64,000 nucleotides of DNA from Oceanobacillus profundus (GTDB lineage: Bacteria > Bacillota > Bacilli > Bacillales > Amphibacillaceae): positions 372,001 through 436,000 of the forward strand of contig NZ_QWEH01000002.1 in the NCBI RefSeq assembly GCF_003515705.1, read 5' to 3'. Shown here piece after piece: positions 17,518 to 25,968 of this stretch. A program made the translations under genes and the position numbers. Position 1 is the first letter of the stretch; every line of letters starts with the position of its first letter. The notes beneath the pieces were generated by a model, which worked only from the letters and a program-made list of their open reading frames with translations, was not told the DNA's origin and ran no database searches.

Positions 17518-17531
17518 AAATCTAGTATAGT
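17503..17531 (+). promoter_or_regulatory. Candidate promoter of the lysine riboswitch transcript
   Basis: TTGCAG (17503-17508) and TATAGT (17526-17531) are 17 bases apart and overlap the 3' end of yunB. If used, transcription starts near 17538, so repeat B1 lies inside the leader ahead of the aptamer. Confidence 0.5.
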
Positions 17532-17547
17532 ATGGGAGTAACTATGT

Positions 17548-17692
17548 GTATTCAAAAGGAGGATAAAAAGGACCGAGAAGTTCGAGGCAGCGTAGCTTCC
17601 CGTACCGGAACGTATGCAATTAATACGTGAGGAACGGAAAAGCAAGCTAACGAAGAAATTCGAAGTGTCACTTTTACCGGACTTTATGAATA
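17548..17692. repeat. Dispersed repeat family B, copy 1 (short form)
   Basis: It begins ATTCAAAAGGAGGATAAAAAGG and ends TTTTACCGGACTTTATGAAT, so the ends form imperfect inverted repeats. Shared blocks are GGACCGAGAAGTTCGAGGC, ACGTATGCAATTAATACGTG and GGAACGGAAAAGCAAGC. It lacks about 60 central bases present in copies 2 and 3. It sits directly upstream of the lysine aptamer. Confidence 0.85.
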
Positions 17693-17704
17693 TCCTTTAA
17701 CTCA

Positions 17705-17875
17705 ATAATAAACCTTATCAGATCGGTGAGGTAGAGGCGCAAATATTATAAGTAATCCACCGGAGAATGACAACAGTGATGGTTGGTGAAAGGGGTATTT
17801 GCCGAAGCGTAATAAGAGTCAAACTTATTATTTGCTGGTACATCTTTGAACAAGAGATGTACTGTCATGCTTAAA
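17705..17875 (+). promoter_or_regulatory. Lysine riboswitch (L box) aptamer
   Basis: The conserved L-box core is present in order: GGTGAGGTAGAGGCGC, AGTAA, GGAGAATGACAACAG, GGTGAAAGGGG, TTTGCCGAAGCG, a hairpin with AATAAGAGTC and TTATTATTTGCTGG, then GTACTGTCATGC. The order and spacing match leaders of lysC and lysine-transporter genes in bacilli. The probable regulated gene is the NhaC-family antiporter at 18304. The terminator expected right after the aptamer is instead about 280 bases downstream, beyond repeat copy B2. Confidence 0.9.
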
Positions 17876-17881
17876 GTGAGA

Positions 17882-18089
17882 GTTCAAAAAAGAGGATAAA
17901 AAGGACCGAGAAGTTCGAGGCGGCGAAGCTCCCCGTACCGTAACGTATGCAATTAATACGTGAGAACGGAAAAGCAAGCCAACGAGCTTCCACAGGATGT
18001 GGTGACTTCGACGTTCGACACAGGACGTGTCGGTACTTAGTCGAAGGTCTACTGATCTCGATGTGTCATTTTTACCGGACTTTTTGAAC
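17882..18089. repeat. Dispersed repeat family B, copy 2, inside the riboswitch leader
   Basis: 208 bases from GTTCAAAAAAGAGGAT to TTTTACCGGACTTTTTGAAC, with inverted ends. It is nearly identical in layout to 31178-31386, including the central block CTTCGACGTTCGACACAGGA and its partner GTACTTAGTCGAAG. No open frame is conserved between copies. It separates the lysine aptamer from its terminator. Confidence 0.88.
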
Positions 18090-18155
18090 AACCGCTGAAA
18101 TGGATGTGCATGGAGAACTACTGATCGAGATGGAGGATAACGTATATTGTAATTG

Positions 18156-18194
18156 TAAAAAACAATGATGGTTATTTTCTGTCATTGTTTTTTT
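18156..18194 (+). terminator. Terminator in the lysine riboswitch leader
   Basis: AAAAACAATGA pairs with TCATTGTTTTTTT around a short loop. It lies upstream of the NhaC gene and is the likely regulated terminator of the L-box leader. Confidence 0.75.
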
Positions 18195-18303
18195 GTGTGC
18201 TTTTTTAAGAAGCTAGCACGTACATATGTCGTAAACCAACATTTCATCATCAACTCGTTTATCTCGAAAACCACATCTGAGAAATAATTATGGGGGGATC
18301 ACA

Positions 18304-19860
18304 ATGGAAGGTACAATTTATTCGATTATTCCAGCATTAATCATGCTGGTGCTCGTTATTACAACGAGGAAAATTTTATTATCATTAGGATCAGGGATAA
18401 TAATTGGAGCATTATTTATTCATGATTTTAATGTGTTGCAAGCAGTTAAGGAAATTTGGTATGTATTTTATGAAATTTTTGTTTCAGAGGGAGCACCTAA
18501 TACAGGAAATATTCAGTTAATTGGATTTTTATTATTATTAGGTATCATGACTGCCTTTTTACAAGCATCCGGAGGAAGCAGAGCTTTTGGTGACTGGATG
18601 ATGAAACGAGTGAAAACACGTAGAGGTGCACAGTTAATGACAGGCGTTTTAGGATTAATTATTTTTATTGATGACTATTTTAACAGCCTTGCAGTTGGTC
18701 AAATTGCAAGACCATTAACAGATCGTCACAAAGTGTCCAGAGCGAAGCTTGCCTATTATATTGATTCAACATCAGCCCCGATAACAGTTATTTCGCCTAT
18801 CTCAAGCTGGGGAGCTTATATTATTGGAATTCTTGGTGGATTGTTTGCTGCCAATGAAATTACAGAATATCAGCCGATTGAGGCATTTATCTGGATGATT
18901 CCGATGAATTTTTATGCAATAGCAGCAGTCCTGCTTGTATTTATTGTAGCGTATTTTCAATTTAATATTGGTCCAATGCGTACACATGAAAAACGTGCGA
19001 TGGAAACAGGAGAGCTTTTGAATCCAGAGCAGAATACGGTTGCAGGGGATTTAGGCGATGTGTTTAAGCCAAATCAAAACGGAAAGGTATACCATTTATT
19101 TATACCAATCTTAGTTCTTTTTGTAGCTACCGTTGTAGCAATGATAACTACGGGTATTCAAGCAACAGATGGAAATGCTACGATATTGGATGCTTTTGCG
19201 AATACAGATGTTAACAAATCATTAGCAATTGGTGGTATTTTAGCCGTATTGACTGCTTTTATTTTTCATTTAGTCCAAGGAAAGCCAAAAGCAAATTCTA
19301 TGAAAATCTTTGTAGAAGGGACAAAAACGATGCTTCCGGCTATTTATATTCTCATTTTAGCTTGGATGATCGGTTCGGTAATCGGTACATTGGAAACAGG
19401 GACCTATTTAGCGAATTTAGTTAATGATTCCTCTATAGGTGTTAGCTATCTACCGTTAATATTCTTTGTTATTGCAGCGATTATGGCATTGTCTACTGGG
19501 TCTTCATGGGGTACATTTGGTATCATGCTTCCAATTGCAGCAGAAGTAATGAGCAATACAAATATTGAGTTATTACTGCCGGCATTAGCAGCTGTACTTG
19601 CAGGAGCTGTATTTGGTGATCATTGCTCACCTATTTCTGATACGACGATTCTCTCCTCAACAGGAGCAGGGGCTAACCATATTGATCACGTATTAACGCA
19701 GCTGCCATATGCAATACTTGCAGCAGTTGTAGCAATACTAGGGTTTTTACTGCTTGGATTGACAGGGCAAATTATGCTTTCCTTGGCAGTTACACTTGTA
19801 TTCCTTTTTGGGATTGTATTTGTATATCGTACTGTTTTAAAAAGTAAAACAGCGGAATAA
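18304..19860 (+). CDS. NhaC-family Na+/H+ antiporter-like transporter, lysine-riboswitch linked
   Basis: A 518-residue polytopic protein of the NhaC family: IIGALFIHDFNVLQAV, the core FIDDYFNSLAVGQIARPLTDRHK, DSTSAPITVISPISSWGAYI, STGSSWGTFGIMLPIA and GAVFGDHCSPISDTTILSS. These are the usual family signatures. NhaC members under L-box control have been proposed in comparative studies to be lysine transporters. The leader here supports lysine uptake or lysine/Na+ exchange, but this is inference; Na+/H+ antiport remains possible. GGGGGG precedes the ATG. Confidence 0.88.
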   Translation: MEGTIYSIIPALIMLVLVITTRKILLSLGSGIIIGALFIHDFNVLQAVKEIWYVFYEIFVSEGAPNTGNIQLIGFLLLLGIMTAFLQASGGSRAFGDWMMKRVKTRRGAQLMTGVLGLIIFIDDYFNSLAVGQIARPLTDRHKVSRAKLAYYIDSTSAPITVISPISSWGAYIIGILGGLFAANEITEYQPIEAFIWMIPMNFYAIAAVLLVFIVAYFQFNIGPMRTHEKRAMETGELLNPEQNTVAGDLGDVFKPNQNGKVYHLFIPILVLFVATVVAMITTGIQATDGNATILDAFANTDVNKSLAIGGILAVLTAFIFHLVQGKPKANSMKIFVEGTKTMLPAIYILILAWMIGSVIGTLETGTYLANLVNDSSIGVSYLPLIFFVIAAIMALSTGSSWGTFGIMLPIAAEVMSNTNIELLLPALAAVLAGAVFGDHCSPISDTTILSSTGAGANHIDHVLTQLPYAILAAVVAILGFLLLGLTGQIMLSLAVTLVFLFGIVFVYRTVLKSKTAE

Positions 19861-19880
19861 ATATAGGCTGAAAAATTTCT

Positions 19881-19920
19881 AAGATGTGTGATGACGTAAT
19901 GTCATCACACATCTTTTTTT
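19881..19920 (+). terminator. Terminator after NhaC-family gene
   Basis: A 15-bp perfect stem, AAGATGTGTGATGAC with GTCATCACACATCTT, followed by T-rich sequence. Confidence 0.92.
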
Positions 19921-19976
19921 GTTGCACCAGGAAACTATAAAATTTGAATGCTGTGGATAACTTAGTTACCTAAACG

Positions 19977-20130
19977 GCTACGTCCAGCTCCAGCGCCCAG
20001 CGACTAGCGAGACTTCCCTCACCTCCGTACGATAAGTCAACATCGACTCCCTGCGGTCGTCGTGTTTCCTTTATCTCCTGCGGCTCAGTCCAGTCCGTAC
20101 GTCGCTAACCGGGCGCTTGCGCTTTTGTTC
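19977..20130. repeat. Dispersed intergenic repeat, family A, copy 2
   Basis: The longest copy here: it starts CTACGTCCAGCTCCAGCGCC, passes through AAGTCAACATCGAC and GGTCGTCGTGTTTCCTTTAT, and ends CTAACCGGGCGCTTGCGCTT. It matches 20-143 over most of its length and shares ends with 36995-37037. Non-coding; it fills the gap between the NhaC gene and the NSS gene. Confidence 0.8.
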
Positions 20131-20235
20131 TTCGTAAGGAAACTATGTAATAAATATATCAGAAAAGAGTAATTATTGTAAACCTTCATAATATAAATAA
20201 TACAGAGCTTGTATAAAAAAAGGGGAGGTTTGGTC

Positions 20236-21759
20236 ATGGAAAATCGTTCTCAGTGGGGGACAAGGGCAGGTTTTATTTTGGCGGCAGCCGGATCGGCTAT
20301 CGGCCTTGGGAACATTTGGCGTTTTCCTGCAGTTGCCTATGAAAATGGCGGCGGAGCATTTCTGATTCCTTATCTGTTTGCACTGCTTACCGCCGGAATT
20401 CCGATTTTGATATTGGAATTTACAATGGGACATAAGTATCGAGGTTCTGCACCATTAACGTTTAAACGAATGCATAAAAAAACAGAATGGGTTGGCTGGT
20501 GGGGAGTTGCAGTAGCATTTATTATTTCAACCTATTATTCGGTAATCGTTGCCTGGGCCATATCGTATTCTGTTTTTTCTTTTAATTTAGGGTGGGGAGA
20601 GGATACACAAGGATTTTTATATGGCGATTATCTAAATTTAGCAGAAGTCCCAGGACAGATAGGGAATCTGGTTCCTGGTGTATTAATTCCTTTAATCATT
20701 GTTTGGGCACTGGTATTAGGAATTCTATTTAAAGGTGTGAAGAAAGGGATTGAAATTGCAAATCGTATTTTTATTCCAGCATTAGTCATTATATTCCTCA
20801 TCATTGTTATTCGAGCACTAACCCTTCCAGGAGCTATGCAAGGATTGGATGCGTTTTTTGCACCTGATTTCAGCCAAATTTTTTCACCGGATGTATGGAT
20901 TGCGGCATATGGACAAATTTTCTTTAGTTTATCCATTGCTTTTGCAATTATGATTACGTACGCCAGTTATTTGCCAAAGAAATCAGACATTACAAATAAC
21001 GCTTTTATCGTAGGATTTGCGAATTCTGGTTTTGAATTGTTAGCGGGTATTGGTGTGTTTGGTATTTTAGGATTTATGGCTTTACAGTCAGGTTTGCCGA
21101 TTAATGAAGTTGTAAGTGGTGGAGTTGGCTTAGCATTCGTAGCATTTCCAGCAATCATTAATGAATTCACAGCCTTTAACGAACTTTTTGGGGTATTATT
21201 CTTTGTTTCGTTAATGTTAGCTGGATTAACCTCATTAATCTCAATTACAGAAACGTATGTATCTGGTTTGTCGGATAAATTCCAAATCTCAAGGAAAAAA
21301 GCAGTCCTAATAGGCGGTGGTTTAGCCGCTGTTATCTCGTTGCTGTTTGCGACACAAGGCGGACTGTTCTTCCTGGATGTAGTTGATTATTTTATTAATC
21401 AATTCGGTGTAGCGATGCTTGGGTTTGTTGAGGTTGTCTTAATTGCTTGGATTCTCCGTAAGGTTAAAATGTATAAAGATCATGCAGACGGGATTTCGGA
21501 TATCCGACTTGGTTCATGGTGGACAATTAGTTTAGGGGTAATAACGCCTATCGTCATGGGATACATGATGTATGGTTTATTTAAGCAGAACCTCCTAAAG
21601 GAATTTGCAACGGACACAGGTAACTATGAAGGGTACTCCAATACATTTATCTTATATGGTGGTTGGTCGATCGCGATAGCAGCACTTGTAATTGGTATTT
21701 TGATGTCGTTAATCAAATGGAAAAAGGATATAGACGAGAAAAAGGAGGCTAACGAATGA
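20236..21759 (+). CDS. Neurotransmitter:sodium symporter (NSS) family transporter, MetP-like
   Basis: A 507-residue Na+-dependent transporter. The N-terminal signature SRAGxxLxxxGxAIGLGNIWRFP is present as RAGFILAAAGSAIGLGNIWR, then the ENGGGAFLIPY turn and about eleven or twelve membrane segments. ATG 20236 follows GGGGAGG by 7 bases; an in-frame start at 20209 lies upstream of that site and is rejected. It overlaps a 35-residue membrane peptide of the MetS type, so the pair resembles MetPS, a methionine/alanine importer of actinobacteria. Substrate is inferred as a neutral amino acid. Confidence 0.9.
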   Translation: MENRSQWGTRAGFILAAAGSAIGLGNIWRFPAVAYENGGGAFLIPYLFALLTAGIPILILEFTMGHKYRGSAPLTFKRMHKKTEWVGWWGVAVAFIISTYYSVIVAWAISYSVFSFNLGWGEDTQGFLYGDYLNLAEVPGQIGNLVPGVLIPLIIVWALVLGILFKGVKKGIEIANRIFIPALVIIFLIIVIRALTLPGAMQGLDAFFAPDFSQIFSPDVWIAAYGQIFFSLSIAFAIMITYASYLPKKSDITNNAFIVGFANSGFELLAGIGVFGILGFMALQSGLPINEVVSGGVGLAFVAFPAIINEFTAFNELFGVLFFVSLMLAGLTSLISITETYVSGLSDKFQISRKKAVLIGGGLAAVISLLFATQGGLFFLDVVDYFINQFGVAMLGFVEVVLIAWILRKVKMYKDHADGISDIRLGSWWTISLGVITPIVMGYMMYGLFKQNLLKEFATDTGNYEGYSNTFILYGGWSIAIAALVIGILMSLIKWKKDIDEKKEANE

Positions 21760-21863
21760 GTGGTGCATCTATTTTTGTAATGGTAATTGGGATGATAATA
21801 ATTTGGGGCGGTCTGATTGCGAGTGTATGGAACGCAATGAGAAAATCAAAGCAAACAGATTAA
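21756..21863 (+). CDS. metS: MetS-like small subunit of NSS transporter
   Basis: A 35-residue peptide (MSGASIFVMVIGMIIIWGG at the N-terminus, then a basic tail). It has a single membrane segment, and its ATG overlaps the stop of the transporter gene (ATGA). AAGGAGG lies just upstream. This matches the short MetS subunits required for activity of MetP-type NSS transporters. It is too short for ordinary gene finders. Confidence 0.85.
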   Translation: MSGASIFVMVIGMIIIWGGLIASVWNAMRKSKQTD

Positions 21864-21870
21864 AGTGTTA

Positions 21871-21910
21871 CAAAGGAGTCGTTACCGGAATGGTAACGAC
21901 TCCTTTGCTT
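21871..21910. terminator. Terminator after metS
   Basis: AAAGGAGTCGTTACC pairs perfectly with GGTAACGACTCCTTT around a 5-base loop. No long T-run follows on either strand, but stem stability is high; it separates metS from the convergent lytH. Confidence 0.75.
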
Positions 21911-21932
21911 ATACGTCGGATTTATGGTCCAA

Positions 21933-22907
21933 CTATTGTTTATCTCTAGCCATGCGTTCCCATTTTCGCAAGTAAGGGTAGGGGTCAAAGGACCATTCAC
22001 TATACCCATTATCCTTATACATCCCGTAGTGTAAATGGGGCGGGAATTTTCCAGATGTTCCTGGTGGACCATAGCCGGTTGATCCAACACTGCCGAGCAC
22101 ATCTCCAGGCTGTACAACTTGTCCAAGTTTTATATTATCATCATAACCACTCATATGCGCGTAATAATGATAAATATTAAAAATGTCACGTATTCCAATG
22201 CGCCAGCCACCGTATAGGTTCCAGCCCATCATTTCAATTACGCCATATGTGGTTGACTGAACAGGGACACCATAGTTTGCGAAAATATCTGTACCCTCGT
22301 GAATACGCAGCCCACCAAAGCCTCTTCGGTCTCCCCAAGTATTGCGATAACTGTAATTATGCTGAATCGATACAGGGAAGTCTCTATCTGTTAAATTGAT
22401 ATCTTGGAACGTTGCAAATACCTTTGCCGTATTCATGATAGTTTGAACGGTTAAATCACGCTGATAATGATTCCACAGTGCAATTTTAATATCATCCTCT
22501 GTAGGACCATATTCTAGAATAAGCATTGCCATCGTATAAAGAACATCTTCTTCATTGGCTGGATCTGCCTTTCCATCACCATTTCCATCTTTTCCTTCTC
22601 CATCGAAAGTGTCGATAATAGTTTCTTCCGTTATTTGTGAGCTATTCCCTGGGCCAAACCATAATTCAGAAGCGAATTCTATTGAGATTACTTGCTCAGG
22701 TTCATCACTGCTTTTTATGTTACGTTCATAATTATCAATAGCAGCAAAATAGTACCAAGGAATTTGTGTTAGTGCTTCAGTCTTTTTAAAAAGTGCCATT
22801 CGCTTATCATAAACGGATTCCTCATTCTCGGCATTGACTGCATTAGCGTTCAAGAAAAAGAAGGTAATAATAATGGAGAAGATAAGCCTGTTCGTCAATG
22901 TATTCAC
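21933..22907 (-). CDS. lytH: LytH-like L-Ala-D-Glu peptidase, M23 family
   Basis: A 324-residue secreted protein. A signal peptide or anchor occupies residues 1-26 (SIIITFFFLNANAVNA), then an all-alpha region, then an M23 metallopeptidase domain. Its zinc motifs are HEGTDIF, the HYYAHM segment, and HLHYG near the end. B. subtilis LytH is a sporulation-specific peptidase that produces the single-alanine side chains of spore cortex peptidoglycan. The place next to a YutC-like lipoprotein, yutD and the yun genes agrees with that. Confidence 0.9.
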   Translation of the reverse strand: MNTLTNRLIFSIIITFFFLNANAVNAENEESVYDKRMALFKKTEALTQIPWYYFAAIDNYERNIKSSDEPEQVISIEFASELWFGPGNSSQITEETIIDTFDGEGKDGNGDGKADPANEEDVLYTMAMLILEYGPTEDDIKIALWNHYQRDLTVQTIMNTAKVFATFQDINLTDRDFPVSIQHNYSYRNTWGDRRGFGGLRIHEGTDIFANYGVPVQSTTYGVIEMMGWNLYGGWRIGIRDIFNIYHYYAHMSGYDDNIKLGQVVQPGDVLGSVGSTGYGPPGTSGKFPPHLHYGMYKDNGYSEWSFDPYPYLRKWERMARDKQ

Positions 22908-22934
22908 CTCCTATAATTAGTTTATTGATAATGA

Positions 22935-23495
22935 TTATTCCACTGTTTCCCTATTAGGTGTTTTTTCCATTTCTTTTATAATGGCTTTTATTGTGTTATC
23001 ATAATTCCGGTTTTCCGATGTGGATTGATGCAGACTTTGGATATCCTGCATGAGTGTTTCATTATCAGAAACATGGATATTAAAAAAGCCTGGTAAAATA
23101 GATGCAGCGGTTTTCTTGCATAAATCGGATGCTTCCTCGGCAGAAAGTTCTTCATTTCTTTGGTAAGCAATTAAAACTTCCTTGTCCGTAACAAGTGTTG
23201 CAACTTCCTCAAAACCATTATTTCTAAGAATGATTTTCGTAATCATATCAGCCATTTCATTACGATCGATTGTGAGCTGCTGTTCACCGTTTTCCAGTTC
23301 ATTATCCAGTTGATCCTTTGTGTAACGTACGTATCCCAGCTTTGAGCTAAGCTCATCATCCGTGGGTTCTGGCGCATTTCTTGTAGGATCCAATTCATCA
23401 AGTATTTGTTCACGATCACCTTCTGAGTTGTCAAATGTTGTACAACCTACAAGCATCGTAGTTATCGTAAGCATTATAATAAGGATTGCTTTCAT
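22935..23495 (-). CDS. yutC: YhcN/YlaJ-type sporulation lipoprotein (YutC-like)
   Basis: A 186-residue lipoprotein: signal with lipobox MLVGC, an acidic linker, then a YhcN/YlaJ-like domain (IILRNNGFEEVATLVTDKEV, PGFFNIHVSDNETL). Such proteins are made in the forespore and sit on the spore's inner membrane. It is upstream of lytH on the same strand with 27 bases between them, so they may be co-transcribed in the forespore. Confidence 0.75.
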   Translation of the reverse strand: MKAILIIMLTITTMLVGCTTFDNSEGDREQILDELDPTRNAPEPTDDELSSKLGYVRYTKDQLDNELENGEQQLTIDRNEMADMITKIILRNNGFEEVATLVTDKEVLIAYQRNEELSAEEASDLCKKTAASILPGFFNIHVSDNETLMQDIQSLHQSTSENRNYDNTIKAIIKEMEKTPNRETVE

Positions 23496-23521
23496 GTTCT
23501 TCCTCCTACATATAAAAGGTT

Positions 23522-23554
23522 GTTCAACAGTCCGGTGTCATCCCCCTCTTGAAC
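23522..23554. repeat. Minimal remnant of repeat family B
   Basis: 33 bases carrying both termini of family B in reverse orientation: GTTCAACAGTCCGGTGTCAT at the left and CTCTTGAAC at the right. The whole interior is deleted. It lies in the divergent yutC-yutD region. Confidence 0.55.
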
Positions 23555-23690
23555 ACGCAATTATAATTTGATTAGTCCTAGTTTCTTTAAAAAGGCGAAA
23601 ATAATGCATGTAAATATTTCTGGTTTCTATATCCGAACGTATGGTAAACTAGAAGCAACTTATGTGTGCATGAAAAGTGGGGTGAATCGT

Positions 23691-23966
23691 TTGATTGAAC
23701 TGAATGGTAAAAGCTATGAAATTGTGGAAAATATAAAAGATGGATTTCAAGAGGAAGCAATTAAAAATCGATATTCCGAAATATTGGCTAAGTATGATTA
23801 TATTGTAGGAGACTGGGGCTATGAGCAGCTTCGATTAAAAGGATTTTATAAGGAGAGAAATGCAAAAGCATCAATCGATTCGAAAATAAATGCATTAGAT
23901 GATTATTTATTTGAATACTGTAATTTTGGATGCGCCTATTTTGTGTTGAAGAAAGTACATAAGTAA
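23691..23966 (+). CDS. yutD: YutD-like protein (DUF1027)
   Basis: A 91-residue protein of the YutD family, recognised by IELNGKSYEIVENIKDGF, KYDYIVGDWGYEQLRLKGF and YCNFGCAYFVLKK. Function is unknown to me. The start is uncertain: TTG 23691 follows AGTGGGG by 8 bases and gives the expected short N-terminus. ATG 23670 or GTG 23682 are alternatives, and a start as far up as 23568 adds unrelated sequence. It is divergent from yutC, as in related bacilli. Confidence 0.85.
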   Translation: MIELNGKSYEIVENIKDGFQEEAIKNRYSEILAKYDYIVGDWGYEQLRLKGFYKERNAKASIDSKINALDDYLFEYCNFGCAYFVLKKVHK

Positions 23967-24001
23967 AAGGTAGCAGTTCAAACATTTGAGCTGCTACCTT
24001 T
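23966..24001. terminator. Terminator between yutD and the convergent small gene
   Basis: AAAGGTAGCAG pairs with CTGCTACCTTT; T and A tracts flank it. It overlaps the last codons of the minus-strand gene at 23994. Confidence 0.75.
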
Positions 24002-24263
24002 CGTCGCTTTCTGACTCGTCATGTGTCGGATGTGATCCATCTGCTTGTCGTGGGATGCCTGCATGCTGGTTTTTATCTGGAAATGTAAAGGCGCTTGTGC
24101 GATATTGTCCCTCGCCCCAAGGTTCAGATTTACTTGATACTTTTTCATTATCGTTGATTGCAGAACCAAATGGTCCTTCTGGAAATTCTTCAGGTATTAA
24201 CTGATTACGTTGTTTGTCTACATTTGAGAAATCCGAAAAATGCTTATTCTTTTTCTCTGACAT
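23994..24263 (-). CDS. Small hydrophilic cytosolic protein, conserved in Bacillaceae
   Basis: An 89-residue, charged, glycine- and proline-rich protein without membrane segments. The N-terminal half has RNQLIPEEFPEGPFGSAIND, the C-terminal half SEPWGEGQYRTSAFTFPDK and GIPRQADGSHPTHD. I recognise it as the family annotated only as cytosolic protein in bacilli; no function known. AGAGGTG precedes the ATG. Confidence 0.75.
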   Translation of the reverse strand: MSEKKNKHFSDFSNVDKQRNQLIPEEFPEGPFGSAINDNEKVSSKSEPWGEGQYRTSAFTFPDKNQHAGIPRQADGSHPTHDESESDER

Positions 24264-24372
24264 AATCGTACACCTCTTTCCAAAATAGATGTGATTTTGT
24301 GGATAGGAATAGTATTTGCTAAACGTTAAATCATATTCGATAAAAAACAGCTTATAAACAGTAAAAAAGTAT

Positions 24373-24407
24373 AAAAAACAGTCATTCCATTTTATAAGAA
24401 TGACTGT
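24373..24407 (-). terminator. Terminator of the amidase gene
   Basis: On the minus strand ACAGTCATTC pairs with GAATGACTGT, followed by TTTTTTAT. The stem overlaps the amidase stop codon. Confidence 0.85.
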
Positions 24408-25834
24408 GCCACTTCATTATTGCAAAGCATATAACCTCTAAATTTCTTTTCAATTAATCTGCCTAGGCGGAATATAGCATCCTCATTACCAATGGCACTC
24501 ATGATTTGAATACTAATTGGCATATTGTTTTCATCTGTTCCAACAGGAATTGTTAATGCAGGCAGTCCCCATACATTTGCATAGGCTACATAGGGCATAT
24601 GCTGTAAGAATGTTTTTCGAATCGAGAATATTTCCTTAAACACTTGACCGTGGGGAAGAGCCCCAGAATGATAAACAGGAAAAATAAGAAGGCGATTCTT
24701 TAAATACGCTTTTAATAATTCGTCACCTTGTTCGATAATTGTTTCTACTTCACGAATGCGCTTTCTAGATGGGCGAAACATTTTTGCGCCCATAATCGCC
24801 CAGGAAAGATATGGATGCACCTTCGTTCGTTGTGTTAATTTTTCTTTAAAGAAAGAGGTATATACATTCGATCTGTCATTGTTATATGCTTCTTGTTCAA
24901 TCAATTTACTTCCTTCCATCGATAAAATTTCCTGCCAAATTAGAGCGCTGTCTCTGAAGTAAGGAGGGCTGGATTGTTTCGTGGAGAACGTCTTCTCAAG
25001 AAAAAGCTCCGTTTGGTTAAGTATATGTTTTGTTTTCTCAGATAACGGATAATCAATTGTACTAGGTAAGATCTCCATTCGGAATCGATTTAAAGGTTTT
25101 AGTTCTAACGAAACACCGGAAAGAACCTTATAAAGCAGTCGCATATCTTGAACAGATTTTCCCATTGGTCCAATAGTTAGCATACGGGCTTGTAAATCAT
25201 GCATAACAGCTGGGAAATGGCCATCATTAGAGATAGTGAACATCCCCGGCTTGAAACCGATGATGCCATTAAAATGTGCGGGAAAACGAATTGACCCACC
25301 AATGTCCGATCCAATGCCTGCAGCAGCTCCACCTACAGCAAGAAGGGCACCTTCGCCTCCTGAAGATCCCCCGGCAGTTCTATTTAAATCCCACGGGTTA
25401 TTTGTTCTGCCATATAATTTATTATCTGTTTCCTGACAGAAGCAAAGTGCAGGGGTGTTAGTTTTTCCTAAAATTATGGCACCAGCTTTTTTTAAACGTC
25501 CAACAACCTCGGCATCTTCCCTGGAAATTAAATCCTGCCGGTGCTCTAAGCCACCGGTCGTTTTCATTTCTGCGACATGTAGTGACTCTTTTACTGAAAT
25601 TGGGACCCCATGAAGCGGCCCTATTACTTCCCCTCTAGCTAGCATTTGATCTAATTCATTTGCTTCATATAAAGCAGCTTCAAATCGGTCCTCAACCATC
25701 GCATTGATGTTTGGGTTCGTCTTTAAGATATGAGCAATATACGTTGAAACAACTTCTTTACTCGTAATTTGCTTATTTTGAATTGCACCGGCTATTGATG
25801 TTGCATCCATCGCAACAAGTTGACTTTCTTTCAT
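24392..25834 (-). CDS. Amidase-signature family protein
   Basis: A 480-residue amidase-signature enzyme. The Ser-cisSer-Lys triad is visible: Lys82 (PISVKES), Ser157 (AGGSSGGEGA) and nucleophile Ser181 (SDIGGSIRFPA). It would hydrolyse carbon-nitrogen amide bonds; the family includes GatA, acylamidases and fatty-acid amide hydrolases. Absence of gatB/gatC neighbours and the divergent C-terminus argue against GatA. Cytoplasmic. Substrate unknown. Monocistronic with its own terminator. Confidence 0.88.
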   Translation of the reverse strand: MKESQLVAMDATSIAGAIQNKQITSKEVVSTYIAHILKTNPNINAMVEDRFEAALYEANELDQMLARGEVIGPLHGVPISVKESLHVAEMKTTGGLEHRQDLISREDAEVVGRLKKAGAIILGKTNTPALCFCQETDNKLYGRTNNPWDLNRTAGGSSGGEGALLAVGGAAAGIGSDIGGSIRFPAHFNGIIGFKPGMFTISNDGHFPAVMHDLQARMLTIGPMGKSVQDMRLLYKVLSGVSLELKPLNRFRMEILPSTIDYPLSEKTKHILNQTELFLEKTFSTKQSSPPYFRDSALIWQEILSMEGSKLIEQEAYNNDRSNVYTSFFKEKLTQRTKVHPYLSWAIMGAKMFRPSRKRIREVETIIEQGDELLKAYLKNRLLIFPVYHSGALPHGQVFKEIFSIRKTFLQHMPYVAYANVWGLPALTIPVGTDENNMPISIQIMSAIGNEDAIFRLGRLIEKKFRGYMLCNNEVAQSFL

Positions 25835-25968
25835 TGTGCGTCCCTCATTATAAAATTGTAATTATTCATTTATACAAACCTTCATAGCTTAAATATACCA
25901 TGTTTTGATTCATAAACATATGGAATATGATATGATAAAATTATAGACAGATATCGGGGGGAATATGT

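Noticed and set aside
24392-25834. Amidase as GatA of the tRNA amidotransferase
   Set aside because: No gatC/gatB neighbours, and the C-terminal half and context differ from GatA; kept as a general amidase-signature enzyme.
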